NCBI GenBank assembly: GCA_013350335.1
Contig: CM023541.1
Coordinates: 40,292,739-40,356,738, forward strand
DNA length: 64,000 bases
DNA from: Chimonanthus salicifolius
Lineage: Eukaryota > Streptophyta > Magnoliopsida > Laurales > Calycanthaceae
Direction of reading: 5' to 3'
In this document: positions 1 through 46,005 of the stretch, one piece after another
Layout: each line of letters opens with the position of its first letter
How positions within the stretch are numbered: the first letter of the stretch is position 1
Program-made: the position numbers and the translations under genes
The notes under the pieces: model-generated
What the model saw: the letters and a program-made list of their open reading frames with translations, nothing else
Told to the model about the DNA's origin: nothing
Database searches by the model: none

Positions 1-106
1 CAAAGGACTCATTTCCGTATGCAGGGCTACAACTTGAATTGCATTCAACCAAAGTACTTCCTTTCTTTGGTAATCTTTTCTAATGTCTTTGCTGGATGCG
101 TCTCAG

Positions 107-35669
<35,563 letters not shown>

Positions 35670-35860
35670 CTTTGAATCAAATGAGAAGATAGAGCGTTGG
35701 CATGGACCTTAAATTCAGATCTGAAAATGATGGAGAAGAGGAGGAGGAGGAGAAGAAGAAGAAATCCACATCTCTCTCTGTATCTCGTCGTCTCTATATT
35801 TCTGGTGTAAGATTGTAAATTGGATGTCCGGATCGAGGTTAGAAAATATATAATGGAGTG
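35670..35860 (-). promoter_or_regulatory. VHA-a1 leader and candidate core promoter
   Basis: Reading the minus strand, a TATATAT motif lies at about 35846-35852, about 180 nt before the start codon. It is followed by a pyrimidine-rich leader (TTCTTCTTC / CTCCTCCTC tract near 35729-35762), typical of plant housekeeping genes. Two short upstream ORFs occur in the leader: one starts near 35773 and ends TGA after about 18 codons, and a 7-codon one starts near 35702. The transcription start is not known, and a 5' UTR intron cannot be excluded because TTTTCAG occurs near 35720. Confidence 0.45.
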
Positions 35861-36099
35861 TGGAATTCGCAACTGGCAATGGAAGCGGAAAATTCCATCC
35901 CTTTCGAAGGCGCACTCGCAAACCGCAGAGTCTCCCCACCTCCGAGGGAAAAAGAAAATACAGATCAGATCCCTTCGCCCTAAAATACCCCTACGTTTCC
36001 ATTATTTTACGGAAGAAACTGTCGGTCTTTCGACGAGAACGAGAGGGGAAAGTGGGTCGATATAATTTTTTCTTTATTTTTTCTTTAAAAGGATTGTCT

Positions 36100-37300
36100 A
36101 GAATACTTTGTTAAAAATACTTTAAAAATTGTGATTTTTGATAAGTATATTTTGTTTAACTCATTTTTTTATTCTTCTCTTTTTTTTCATTTTCTTGAAA
36201 AAATAAATGAAACTAAGAGGTGTTCATTCAATAGATCAGCCTCGAACTTTTACGATCGTTTATTTTCAGGTATAAGCTAAATAGAAATAAGCGTGCTTTA
36301 AATAAAAACTCGAGCCTACCTCCGACCTAAATAAATATTTAGGTAAAGACTTTTTGTTCGACACGCCAGACTCAGGCTCAAACTTTTAAACCCATTTATT
36401 TTTTTAAGTATGAGTGCAATAGGTCTCGAGAAGCTTAAAGTAAAGTTCAAGTCCACACCTAACCTAAACAAATTAGTTTGGATAAAGATTTTTTATTCGA
36501 CATGCTAGACTCGTACTGAAACCCGTTGGACTTGTAAAAAGGAGGCCTAGATTAGTCCAATTTCATTTGAATCACTTAATTATTATGTAGTAAAAAAATC
36601 TTGAAAATGACACCCTCCATATTTTATTGTGCGAGCTAACAAGTGTTTCTAAAAATAAATGCATAAAACGTAAATGCTGTTTTTTTAGCGTTTGTCTTTA
36701 GCTAAATAAACTGAGGATCTTCATGTATTGGGTTGTTAGTTTGTTACTATAGAAAAGAAAAATTCAAATAATTTCTTTGTTTTTAATTTACATGTAGAAA
36801 ACTATAGAAAACTCAATGTAAAACTCTCACTGGTGATACTTATTATCTTTAGAGTACACCAAGTTAGACTATAGGGGCTCAAACTTGCTACCTCCCATTT
36901 CTTAAAGTGGAAGATTAACTGATTGACCTACACTATGAGCGAAATTCAAACAATTTGTACGAGCAAGACATAGAATTTTTTTTTACAAAGTCATTAACAC
37001 CCAAGTCCTTAAGGGGTTCCAAAGGAGACAATTCCTAGTCAGAATCAAAATTTCTCAGTTGTTCACTAGAATATTAAAAAAAATTATTACTAATGTAAGA
37101 CCTCTAATACTAAACTATACGTTTGTGTATCCCATTGAATTGAAAAATACCAACTCTGTAAACAAACCAAACAAAACCCATTGCACATTTATTGAGTCTG
37201 ACACCTCACACTCATTCCGGCCTCTTGATCACACAAATCGACCCCTTTCCTCTCTTATTTACTCCTTCTATTCTCTCTGAATCTAACAATACTCATAACC
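36100..37300. other. Intergenic region upstream of VHA-a1
   Basis: No gene seen. It includes a possible old hAT fragment (about 36215-36556, starting TAAGAGGTGTTCATTC, rich in AGGCTCAAACTT motifs) and a SINE family A copy (about 36760-36945). Confidence 0.6.
36760..36945 (-). mobile_element. tRNA-derived SINE (family A), diverged
   Basis: Matches the copies at 51.5 and 53.9 kb in order: TTTACATGTAGAAAACTATAG, TACACCAAGTTAGACTATAG, CTCAAACTTG (B box, reversed), CCCATTTCTTAAAGTGG, GATTAACTGATTGACC (A box, reversed). Confidence 0.6.
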
Positions 37301-37304
37301 ATAG

Positions 37305-37760
37305 GTAATAATCTCCACTGATACGAGAGGTATGAGTCCTATATAGATGATATCAGCCAATATCATTAAATATTATTGTTTTTTTTTTTTTAATAATTCG
37401 TTCATAGTTCCAACCGATATTGGCCGATATCAATCCGGGGTAAAAAAAATGGCCCATCCGAGATCTCGACCGAGACACTGAGATCTCGGACCCGCCAAAT
37501 ATCGACCGATATTTCTTTCTCTCTCCTTTTTTTTTTTATAAATCTCGGCCGTATCGGCCGATATTGGTGAGATCTCGGTTATATCAGCCGAGATCTCGCC
37601 CGTACGGCCAATACATTCATATCGGCCGAGATATCGATCCTTGACATCAATCAAATATCAGTTCAGATATCGGCCGTTATTTCAGATTTTTTTTTTTTGT
37701 CAAAAATAGGCCTTCTTTCAATTTTATATATTTTTTAATTCAGAAAAAATAAAAAATGAC
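37305..37760. mobile_element. hAT-like repeat with CGGCCGATAT modules (partial)
   Basis: Dense in direct and inverted GATATCGGCC / CCGAGATCTCGG modules and poly-T tracts. It shares a TTTTTTAATTCAGAAAAAAT block with the 61.5-kb MITE. The left end CATAGGTAATAATCTC resembles the family terminus and is preceded by CTCATAAC, but a matching right duplication is not found. It is probably rearranged. Confidence 0.6.
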
Positions 37761-37937
37761 TGATATTTTGAAGAAAAAAATGAGAGAAAATCGTATTACT
37801 GAGATATCTCTCTATAACTACATCTCTCTATTTCACTTATTTAATCTTTCTATTTGCACATAGAAAGAAAATTCCTAAGGTTCCCCAATTGATATCATCA
37901 AGTCCTTGAAGATTCAACAAATTGAAGCATTTGACAA

Positions 37938-37957
37938 AATAATAATAATAATAATAA
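37938..37957. repeat. (AAT)n microsatellite
   Basis: About six to seven AAT units; surrounding sequence 37780-38280 is otherwise unassigned. Confidence 0.9.
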
Positions 37958-38294
37958 TATTTTATATGTATGTACATGCAGATGTGGAATCAGCAACTTG
38001 ACCGTTGGGACCAAGACGGGTAGTACCAAGCTTTGCTTAAACTTGTCCAAAGTCAATCCCTTTAGTTTTTATCTTTCTGGGCTGAATTCAATTCACATGC
38101 CTAAAACTTAGATCTGGGCCCAATTTCAAGAATAAGATCCCATTTGCATTCAAAAATAAAGATTTTCATATGTTACTATGGTTGGATTTCTCAATGGAAA
38201 GTGTCAAGAAGTTAGAAAGGAAACTTGGGGATTCTTAAAAACATTTTTTCAAGCCTATTTTAATTTAAAAAAGTAGAAATATTGACTTAGAATT

Positions 38295-38460
38295 TAATAT
38301 CGGCCGCTACGATAAAATATATTAGTAGATTCATATAAAGCCTCCCATATGAGTACCAAATAGGTTGACATTGTAGGTAGTGTTGGCCTATATAAGCTAA
38401 TACCGGCCTATTTTTCAAAATTTTGAAAAAAATGAAAAAATAATTTAATGGGTTGATAAG
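38295..38460. mobile_element. Diverged fragment of the CGGCCGATAT family
   Basis: Contains TTTAATATCGGCCGCTACG and AATACCGGCCTATTTTTC with a poly-A stretch, similar in style to the other family members but without recognisable ends. Confidence 0.4.
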
Positions 38461-39154
38461 ATGTAAATACAACAAGTATTTGGATATTTGAAATCTTGTT
38501 TGTTTTGTCATCTATGCAACTCAATAAGTGCTTCCTTAGTGAAAATTTTGGAGGAGAAATTGACAGGAAAAGGGCTCTTTGTAATTTTCTATCTTATAAA
38601 AAGTGAAGAGCAAAGAAAATAAGAATTTCCTCTTCTTTTGTAGAACAAGATCTCTTTATAGATAATATAAAACATAATATATTTTCGCGTATTTTTCAAG
38701 AAATCCGTTTTCAATAAAAGAAGATAGAAAAACTTAACGAGGTAAACAGAAAGATTTTCTTCACTTGGTGAGACAACTGAAAACATCATATTTATTTTTT
38801 TTTAAATAATTTTTTTGACATAAAACATAAACACCGGCTTTTCATGAGTGGAATGTATAGGATAAGATGGATTGCATCCACAGACAATTTTTTTTTGTAG
38901 AATTAATTTTTCGATGAAATTGACAAAGAACACCTGCATTTGGCCATATTTGGTAGGCGTTTACTTGCTGAGTGAAAATTATTTATTCTATTACCAATTA
39001 ACCTACCCAGTACCTTAATCTACTATTATCTCAACCTCACAGAAAGGGAACTGAGCTTTGACCTTTATTTTTACTTATCAATATCAGAGAGGAGCAAAAT
39101 AGAATGGTTTTTCTTTTGGACTTTTCTTCGTCCAGTAGAGAACCTTCACTTTCA

Positions 39155-39400
39155 ATCACTTAACCGAGATTTCAGCCAACTTTTTATATGGGTTTGACGA
39201 GATTTTTCTCTCTACAATATTTTTTAAAATCTCGATAGCTTTTTTTTCAATTTTTTTTTAAAAAAAAGTAAAAAAAGGCTATTTTTTTAAAAAAAATATA
39301 AAATATAAATATTGACCGAGATATCGACCCAAGCCACAACTGATATTTGTTTTTTTTTTTTTAAATTAAAGAAGAGAAATCGGCCAACTCAAGGCCATCT
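39155..39400. mobile_element. Diverged member of the hAT-like family
   Basis: Contains CCGAGATTTCAGCC, ATTGACCGAGATATCGACCC and ATCGGCCAACTC separated by long A/T runs. It directly precedes a stretch (39405-39650) that is repeated at about 49855-50165. Confidence 0.5.
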
Positions 39401-39404
39401 CATT

Positions 39405-39650
39405 TAGTATTATAACTCTTTAATTGAGATTTGAGAAAGGTTACTTTAGCCATTTAATATATTTGAAGGGGGTGTTTGCAATTGAAACGACAAGCAAGGG
39501 TAACTTTCTCTATTTATTAAAATAATAGAGGATAGGACTATTTGCAACAAATTACTGTTTATTTTTTATTTTTTAATCTCCAAAGGACACTAATTTTAGT
39601 ACATATTGTATGAACTTACATTGGTACAATGTCAATGTATGTATATAATA
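39405..39650. repeat. Repeat unit shared with 49.86-50.17 kb
   Basis: Ordered matches with the second copy include TATAACTCTTTAATTGA, AGGTTACTTTAG, CATTTAATATATT, TTTTTAATCTCCAA and GGACACTA. The copies are diverged. Each lies just after a member of the hAT-like family. Confidence 0.75.
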
Positions 39651-40175
39651 TACTCACTCTGTCTCATTTTAGTTGTCTCATTTGAAAGATTTGTATCTTT
39701 TAAAGAACTCTCTATATAATGATAACACTCCATGTGATCTCATCCATTTTCAACACACTTTATACTACTCTAATATACATGAGACAATTATTTTAGAACA
39801 ATTTCAAAATCCATATAAGACAACTAATTTGTGACACTAGAACTAACATATAAAGTAAATGGATTAGTCAATCATATTTCAAGAATAGCCCTCCTATACA
39901 CAATCAAAAGACCAATTAGATTTTCAAGGGATAACTATCACCTAACCTCAACTATAAAAATGAGAGAGATGCCCCAAATATTTAGAATGAAAAAATATTT
40001 GATTTTTACAATATCATGTAATCATAACTGAGTAATCTAAAAGGAAATCCCACTCTAGATTCCTCGTATCGAACTTGAGAGACGATCCAGTCGCCCTTTC
40101 CTCTTAAGGGGCGAGTCATAAGTCCCAACAGCAAAAAGAAGCAACCTCAGTCGGCACTACAAGCGACTCCCTTTC

Positions 40176-40177
<2 letters not shown>

Positions 40178-40210
<33 letters not shown>
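40178..40210. repeat. (AT)n microsatellite
   Basis: Uninterrupted AT/TA run of about 33 bp between stretches of unassigned intergenic DNA. Confidence 0.95.
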
Positions 40211-40214
<4 letters not shown>

Positions 40215-40320
40215 TTCCTAAAAGGAACCGCGAGTCGCTCCCCAGTTTTAGGATATTCTTTCAATAATGTTGCTGAAACAAGTAAAGAACACATGTTACA
40301 CTATTGTTTTTAATACTCTC

Positions 40321-40445
40321 TTAGGTTTTCATTGATATCCCTTTAATCATCCGTCCGTTTATCTTTCCCACTTTTTATTCTCTTGGGTTTTCATTGATAT
40401 CCCTTGAATCCTCCATCCGCTTATTCTTTCCCAGTTTTTTGTTTC
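40321..40445. repeat. About 60-bp tandem duplication
   Basis: GGTTTTCATTGATATCCCTT recurs with a spacing of about 60 bp (near 40325 and 40385), followed in both by AAT..TCC.TCCG..T and CTTTCCCA. The second copy overlaps the end of the zinc-finger relic's last exon. Confidence 0.85.
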
Positions 40446-40808
40446 CCATATTCGGATGATAGAGCTTGCATGCATACCCTTGAGGACATGTGGCACATAT
40501 GTAAGTGTGTCTCCCACCGCACTGCAAGTGAAAGAAGAATAATTCTAAGTGTCAAAATCGATCGAAGTCATCTGATGTATTAGCATCCCACTTGATTCAT
40601 CTAACTTGCTAAAAAACCATAGACCCAGATTCTCTAGTGAGAAAAAAAAAACAAAAATACCATACTAAAAACCGGCGTTTTCAGTAGAGAGCAGTACCTC
40701 ATCCCCATCAGCACATTAACCCTTGAGAAAATCTTCACATATGGGAGCAGGATCATTTGGATTTTGCATATACATGCCGATATGGACATCGCTCATTCGC
40801 ACAAAATC
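40375..40808 (-). pseudogene. CCCH zinc-finger protein relic (ZC3H3 / AtC3H7-like)
   Basis: Two minus-strand exons of a CCCH zinc-finger gene. Exon A begins after CCTCAG at 40808. One frame gives CANERCPYRHVYAKSK (end of a CCCH finger), then a shift to the frame DPAPICEDFLKG, a TAA at 40716-40718, then CADGDE, ending at about 40698 before a good donor (GAG|GTACTG). Exon B (40375-40521) follows TTGCAG and reads CGGRHTYICATCPQGYACK then LYHP, ending TAA. Plant ZC3H3 homologues have ..CPYRHV..APIC.GFLKGYC..GDECRKKHSY.C....CKLHHP. The stop replaces the Tyr after FLKG, one finger spacing is shortened (C-x2-C) and a frameshift is present, so this is a dead gene fragment. The upstream part is not confidently found; a possible GRFGKNADKDFNKG stretch lies near 41165-41210. 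Confidence 0.72.
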
Positions 40809-41908
40809 CTGAGGAGGAAATGTCAGTAATATGCTGCTGTTATTATGCATCTCACAGAAAAAATTGCTGCACATTTAACCAAAGACGATGAAGAATAACA
40901 TGATGCTAATGACAATGGTAACACCATCACGACAAATCTAGGCAAAAGGAAAAAACATGATCCCTTGCAAGAAATAAGAACAACGGATAGGAAAAAAGTT
41001 TAAACTAGTTTGAAAATTTCTTCGAACAATGGATAGAAATTAGGATTATGCCTAGTGCACAACATATAATTAATGTAGAGGAGAAATAGGTAAAAAAATT
41101 GTTTCTTGAAGACTCAATAAACTACTTCATTTGGTGTAAACCATATGCTACAAGCATAAATAATTTCAAAAGAAAGTTGACCCTTATTAAAATCTTTATC
41201 TGCATTCTTGCCAAATCTTCCGATGCTGCTCAAGCCATTTTGACAAGTTACTTTAATTTCCTCACCAATCAGATACTTCAACGCCATTCTCAAACTCCAT
41301 GCCCATAAAAAAAAAACCATGATCTGTAAATAGAATAGATCAAATATTTTACGATCAATAACATATATCTCTAAACAAGTAAAGATAAAATAAAGTAAAA
41401 TCAAACTACAAAACCATAAAAAATAAATCCCAATTGTTAAATTCAAACCATGGGCCTCATTTCCTTTGGAAGTAATTGCAAGCCATTAAACTATATACTC
41501 AGAACAGGCCCCAGGCAACTAAATCCAATTCTTTTATTACATGAATATAGTAAAAAGAACAGCATTCCTTTACAAATCCAAATATTTTGAAATAAGGTAA
41601 AATAGTAGAACCACCCAACTTCTTTTTTTTTTAAAAAAAAAATAATTGTATTTCATGTAATTAATTAGAACGTTTTTTTAATATTTAGTTTTTTTTATGA
41701 TACAGAGAATAAAAAAGAGGAAATTATTTAAGAAAAAAATAGAATATAATTTTACTCAAAAGAGCTAGAGAGGGCTTTCAGAAAATAATAGGGAGAATTC
41801 TTAAAGCAGATCAGTCTTGCCTGAGAGAAGAATACGGAAGGAAGCGAGAGCGATCGGAGAGACAGAGGACGGCGGTGGCGGTGAAGAATGTCACAAAGTG
41901 AGTGAGTG

Positions 41909-44900
41909 TGTCACGCCCCAAACCTAGATGTGGGCCCGAAATGCGACTAATTTTTTTTTTTTTACAATAAACTCTATCACCCAACGTCATAACTGGGTTG
42001 GATCTTCAAGTTTACCAAAACCCGATCCTAAAAAATGTCACACGTGCTCTTCACACATAGACTCAAACATATACCATATGTTCCCATATACAAACTCATA
42101 TCACATAACGAATACTTTTATTTGTCTCATCAGTGTTACAAACGAAAATATAGTGGATATAATGTATACGACATTAAAACTTACAGACATAAGTTTCTTA
42201 TGCCACATGAGGCATATTTATTACAAACACTCAAACATATTCAAGCAGGCAAATAGTTTCCACATGCGGAAAACCTTAGGAACTTCTAAGTTTCAACTTT
42301 CAATGAGGCACCACTGGTTCCCCCAATCCCTCCTCTGGTTCATATCCTACATTGTAAGGGACGTGAGCAACAACCCAGTGGGGAGAACTCACCATAAAAT
42401 CCAATGATTGTAATGCAATAATACATAAGCAATGCATGTCATAGAAACACATGTTATTTGCATATCTCATTTTCACTCTAGGATCATCTTCTAAGGTTTT
42501 TATTCAGATTATATTGTTAACACCGGGATCGGTCCCCAACCATGTTACAACACCGGGGTCAACCCCCATTTAAAGTTCCAACCAGAACTAATATTAATTC
42601 CTCCACGGAATTAATATAGCAACTTGCAAGTGCATAAGGTCTCCACGACCCGGTCTACTAGCCCATCCAACACCAACGGCTGATGGCGGTCGACCACAAC
42701 CTACTAACACGTCCAATCCAACGGTTGGCAAATGGTGTTCGGCTAATCTCAGCAATTATAACCCAATGGCAAATATCAAACTTTACAAAGTTATTATCTT
42801 CCACAGATTTAACTTATGAACATAATTATCACATGTAAATGTCAAATACATGATAATGCATGATTTCCAGTGCCCTCCTTACATAGGGACTTATTCTGAG
42901 AGAACCATCATATTTCAGCCTTACCATTTGGTGTATCCAATACCAATACAAGATATCAATAAAATAATCAATATCACACAACATATAAAACTGGATTTAA
43001 TAACACGAATGCCTTCACCCAGTTTTTACCTGATAATTTCCAGACACTCCATGGGTCCATACTGGATTAGAGACTACAAGTCCTCGACTCCCCGACACCA
43101 TTTTAACGCCTACGTTCTAAACAGTTAGAACATTTACATCACTTACATGTAGGCAGTGTCAGGTCTCGTATTCTAGACCTATATAGCCTTTTCCATCTTT
43201 AATTGACCATGGGTCCCATTTCAGTCTGGTGTTAGTGGGTTTAACATATAACACAATACAAGTGTTGGTTCGAGTCTCCTTACCTTCTCCGGTTGAGTTT
43301 TTCATAGAAAATCTGTAAGATAGAGTAAAATGTATAAATTTTCTATTTATCAGTATATACACCTAATAATTTCCCAAGCCTCGTGCTATTTTCTAAAAAA
43401 AAACATGATATGTATAATGAGTCACTTAGGCCATTTCTATTCCTTTAAATTATGTCAGAAAGTTAGTTGTCAGTTATCCAAAACATTATAATAAAATGAA
43501 AAATGTAAAGTACTCAATGCCTTCTCTCGTATTGTCTTCTGGAGGAATGACCATTGAGACGTATTGTGAGAGGCCCAGAGGGTACAGAGACAGTAAAGTA
43601 AATAAAAGTACTCAGTGCCCTTTCCTCGTATTGTCTTCTGGAAGAAGGACCATGCAGACGTCTTGAGAATTTGGCCCAGATGGTACAATACAGGAATTTA
43701 AACACACAATGCAGAGAAATAAACACACAATAGTCAGCTGGGTTAATCTTTTCCTCGATTTTACTTAAAGTCGAAAATTATATTTTGAACGTAAAATAAT
43801 ATAAATTTTGAGGGTGAAATTTAAATTTTAAGAGAAAATCTATTTTTCCTCCATTAAAAAAAATCTCATTTTTTTGAACCCCAATACTAAGCTATTCTAC
43901 TCCTAACTTGCTATGGAGTTAATAAAAATAAGAATAGAATCATTTTGATACTTTGGGTGCAAAATTCTGTTTAAGATTGACTAAATTTGAAAACCCTTAA
44001 AAGAATGTGGGAGACCCGAACGTTCGGCTGCTTGAGTGCAAAATTCGGCTACTGCTGGTACGGCCAAAGCAAGAGAAAGAAGAGAAAAGAAAAGAAAAAT
44101 AGGAGAGAGAGTGCTTGCTGTTTTTGAAAGAGGCAGAAAGACTTTGAGGGGTTTTTTTTTTCTTTTTACCTTCTTGCTTCCTCTCCGATTACTCTTATTT
44201 ATAAGCAATCGTATGGATTTTTTAACCATATAAGTTGTCTAAGCTATTCATTAGCTTTATAGGTTCTTAATAACTATGCATTTATTATTATATATTTTAT
44301 AATTATTATTACAACTACCACACAGTGACATAGGCATTTGGTGGTGTTGTAACCTTCCAACACGGCTACAAGCTACAACCGTAGTTTTGAAACTTATCTT
44401 ACATCTGTTTGCCATTATTATTTTATAATATAATATTAGTTTATTCTTTTTACTATTTACATCTATGTCCTTTCTTTTTTCGGGGTATTTCAGGGTCTCA
44501 GTAAATTGATACAATTGGTTCAGTAGGTCAGGTATTAAAAACTAAGCATGGTATTAAAATTTGGAGTGAAATCTATCTAAAAAACCTAGTATTTTTTTTG
44601 CTAAAAATCACCGTTTTAACAAAATCTTCTAATCTTCAAGATTTTTTTTTTAAAGTATCCAACCTTATAGTTCGATAGAGTAAATTTGTCTGATAAAAAC
44701 ATTCTAAAGTTTCAAAGTGTTTTGAAGTCAAAAACCACATTTTCCAAGTGAAAGAATATTCAACGGCCCATATTTCATGGCTTAAAATAAATATCAAAAA
44801 CTCACTATTTTATTGTGTAAAGAAATAAACAGCTTAGTTATAATACAGATTGAGTACTGACTCTCTCTGTATATTTTTAGGACTTCCTCTACCCTGTCAA

Positions 44901-45286
44901 ATTGTGGTTTTACCACTTTAAAACTTAGGGGTAAAAATAAATTAGCGAAATTATAACGAGATTGGCATGTCATTAGGTCCGGAATTTAAAAATAATGCAT
45001 AATCTAAAATTTGAAGTTCAAACTAAGTCAAATGACTGAGTTTATATAGCAGCTAAGGTTTAAGCCTAAAATAATAATATTATTATATTAATAACTTATC
45101 CATATACCTTTGAAATTTAATTAAAAAAGTTATCGGATTCGGATCGAGTCAAACTCAGATCCGTTGAAGAACTTATTTGATACTCTTTACGATTAGAGGA
45201 AAATAATTCATAATTAGAGGATAAAAAATTATTTAATTAATCATAATTAATCATAATTAACCCCTAAATTGGGCTGGGGTATTACA
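41909..45286 (+). mobile_element. 3.4-kb LTR-like insertion (probable solo LTR)
   Basis: It starts TGTCACGCCCCAAACC and ends GGGGTATTACA, the TG...CA ends common to many plant Ty3/Gypsy LTRs, and is flanked by a perfect 5-bp duplication GAGTG (41904-41908 and 45287-45291). No gag or pol frame is present; the 159-codon frame at 41928-42407 looks like chance. It may be a long solo LTR or a non-autonomous element. Strand is assigned from the terminal motifs. Confidence 0.75.
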
Positions 45287-45291
45287 GAGTG

Positions 45292-45997
45292 AGTGAGCAA
45301 GGGATCCGAATTTGGTGGAAACCCGAAACTTGAGTATTTATAGACAAGTTTACTTTTCTTGGTACATTCTTCTTTGATCAAATTACCAATATACCACTCA
45401 CACAAATTGTTTCAGGTAATACGAAATTATGGAGGTTAAATCTAGGGTACCGATACTCCCACGGGTGTTTTGTGTAATCCGATAAAGATTTTATTGTATT
45501 GTACAATTTTTCCCTTCGAACCGGCTCGCCGAACCTTCAAATCGACTCTCTGGATCACTGACCGTTCCATTGCGATATAAATCGGCTCACTAAAATTTAT
45601 CTAAGTGAGAATATTTTTTCATAAAGAACAACAAATCGGATCACTAATCGGATATCACTGAAAAAGGATTAGTGACCGGATCACTGAATTTTTTAAAAAT
45701 GTTTTCATACGGTAGTGGAACGGTAAAATGGGCAATATTCTAAATCCCGTGTCTCGTTACACAAAATATCCATGGGAAGATCGCTACCTAAATCTAGTGA
45801 TAAATGCATAAAAATACAACTAAAAAAGTTGTAATTTTAAATTAGTTGAAAACTATTTCAAAATTATGATGCATTTTGAGGAGATTCTCCTGTGTAAATG
45901 TGAGTTAAGAATCTCTTAAAATTATAATTACTTTCTCTTCATCATTATTTTCTGTCTTTACGTTGTCACAAAATATTTTTAGGAGACTTTAATCATT
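45292..45997. other. Intergenic stretch between two transposon insertions
   Basis: Holds the candidate TATA box and a set of AATCGGCTCACT / GGATCACTGA repeats (about 45540-45690). No coding sequence recognised. Confidence 0.6.
45335..45342 (-). promoter_or_regulatory. Candidate TATA box of the disrupted minus-strand gene
   Basis: TATAAATA on the minus strand. Skipping the LTR insertion, it is followed by a CT/CCG-rich leader (CACCGCCACCGCCGTCCTC at about 41870-41890), as in plant 5' UTRs. It may be the promoter of the zinc-finger relic, now separated from it by the 3.4-kb insertion. Inference only. Confidence 0.35.
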
Positions 45998-46005
45998 CTA
46001 GAGAG

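Noticed and set aside
37305..37760. Complete hAT element with both target duplications
   Set aside because: The left octamer CTCATAAC has no matching right copy; only a partial or rearranged member can be claimed.
40716..40718. TAA as the natural end of the zinc-finger relic
   Set aside because: Sequence after the stop continues the conserved finger (CADGDE then C..RHTY.C) and meets a good donor and acceptor, so the stop is a disabling mutation.
41928..42407. 159-codon plus-strand ORF
   Set aside because: It lies wholly inside the 3.4-kb LTR-like insertion, has low-complexity composition and no family motif; a chance frame.
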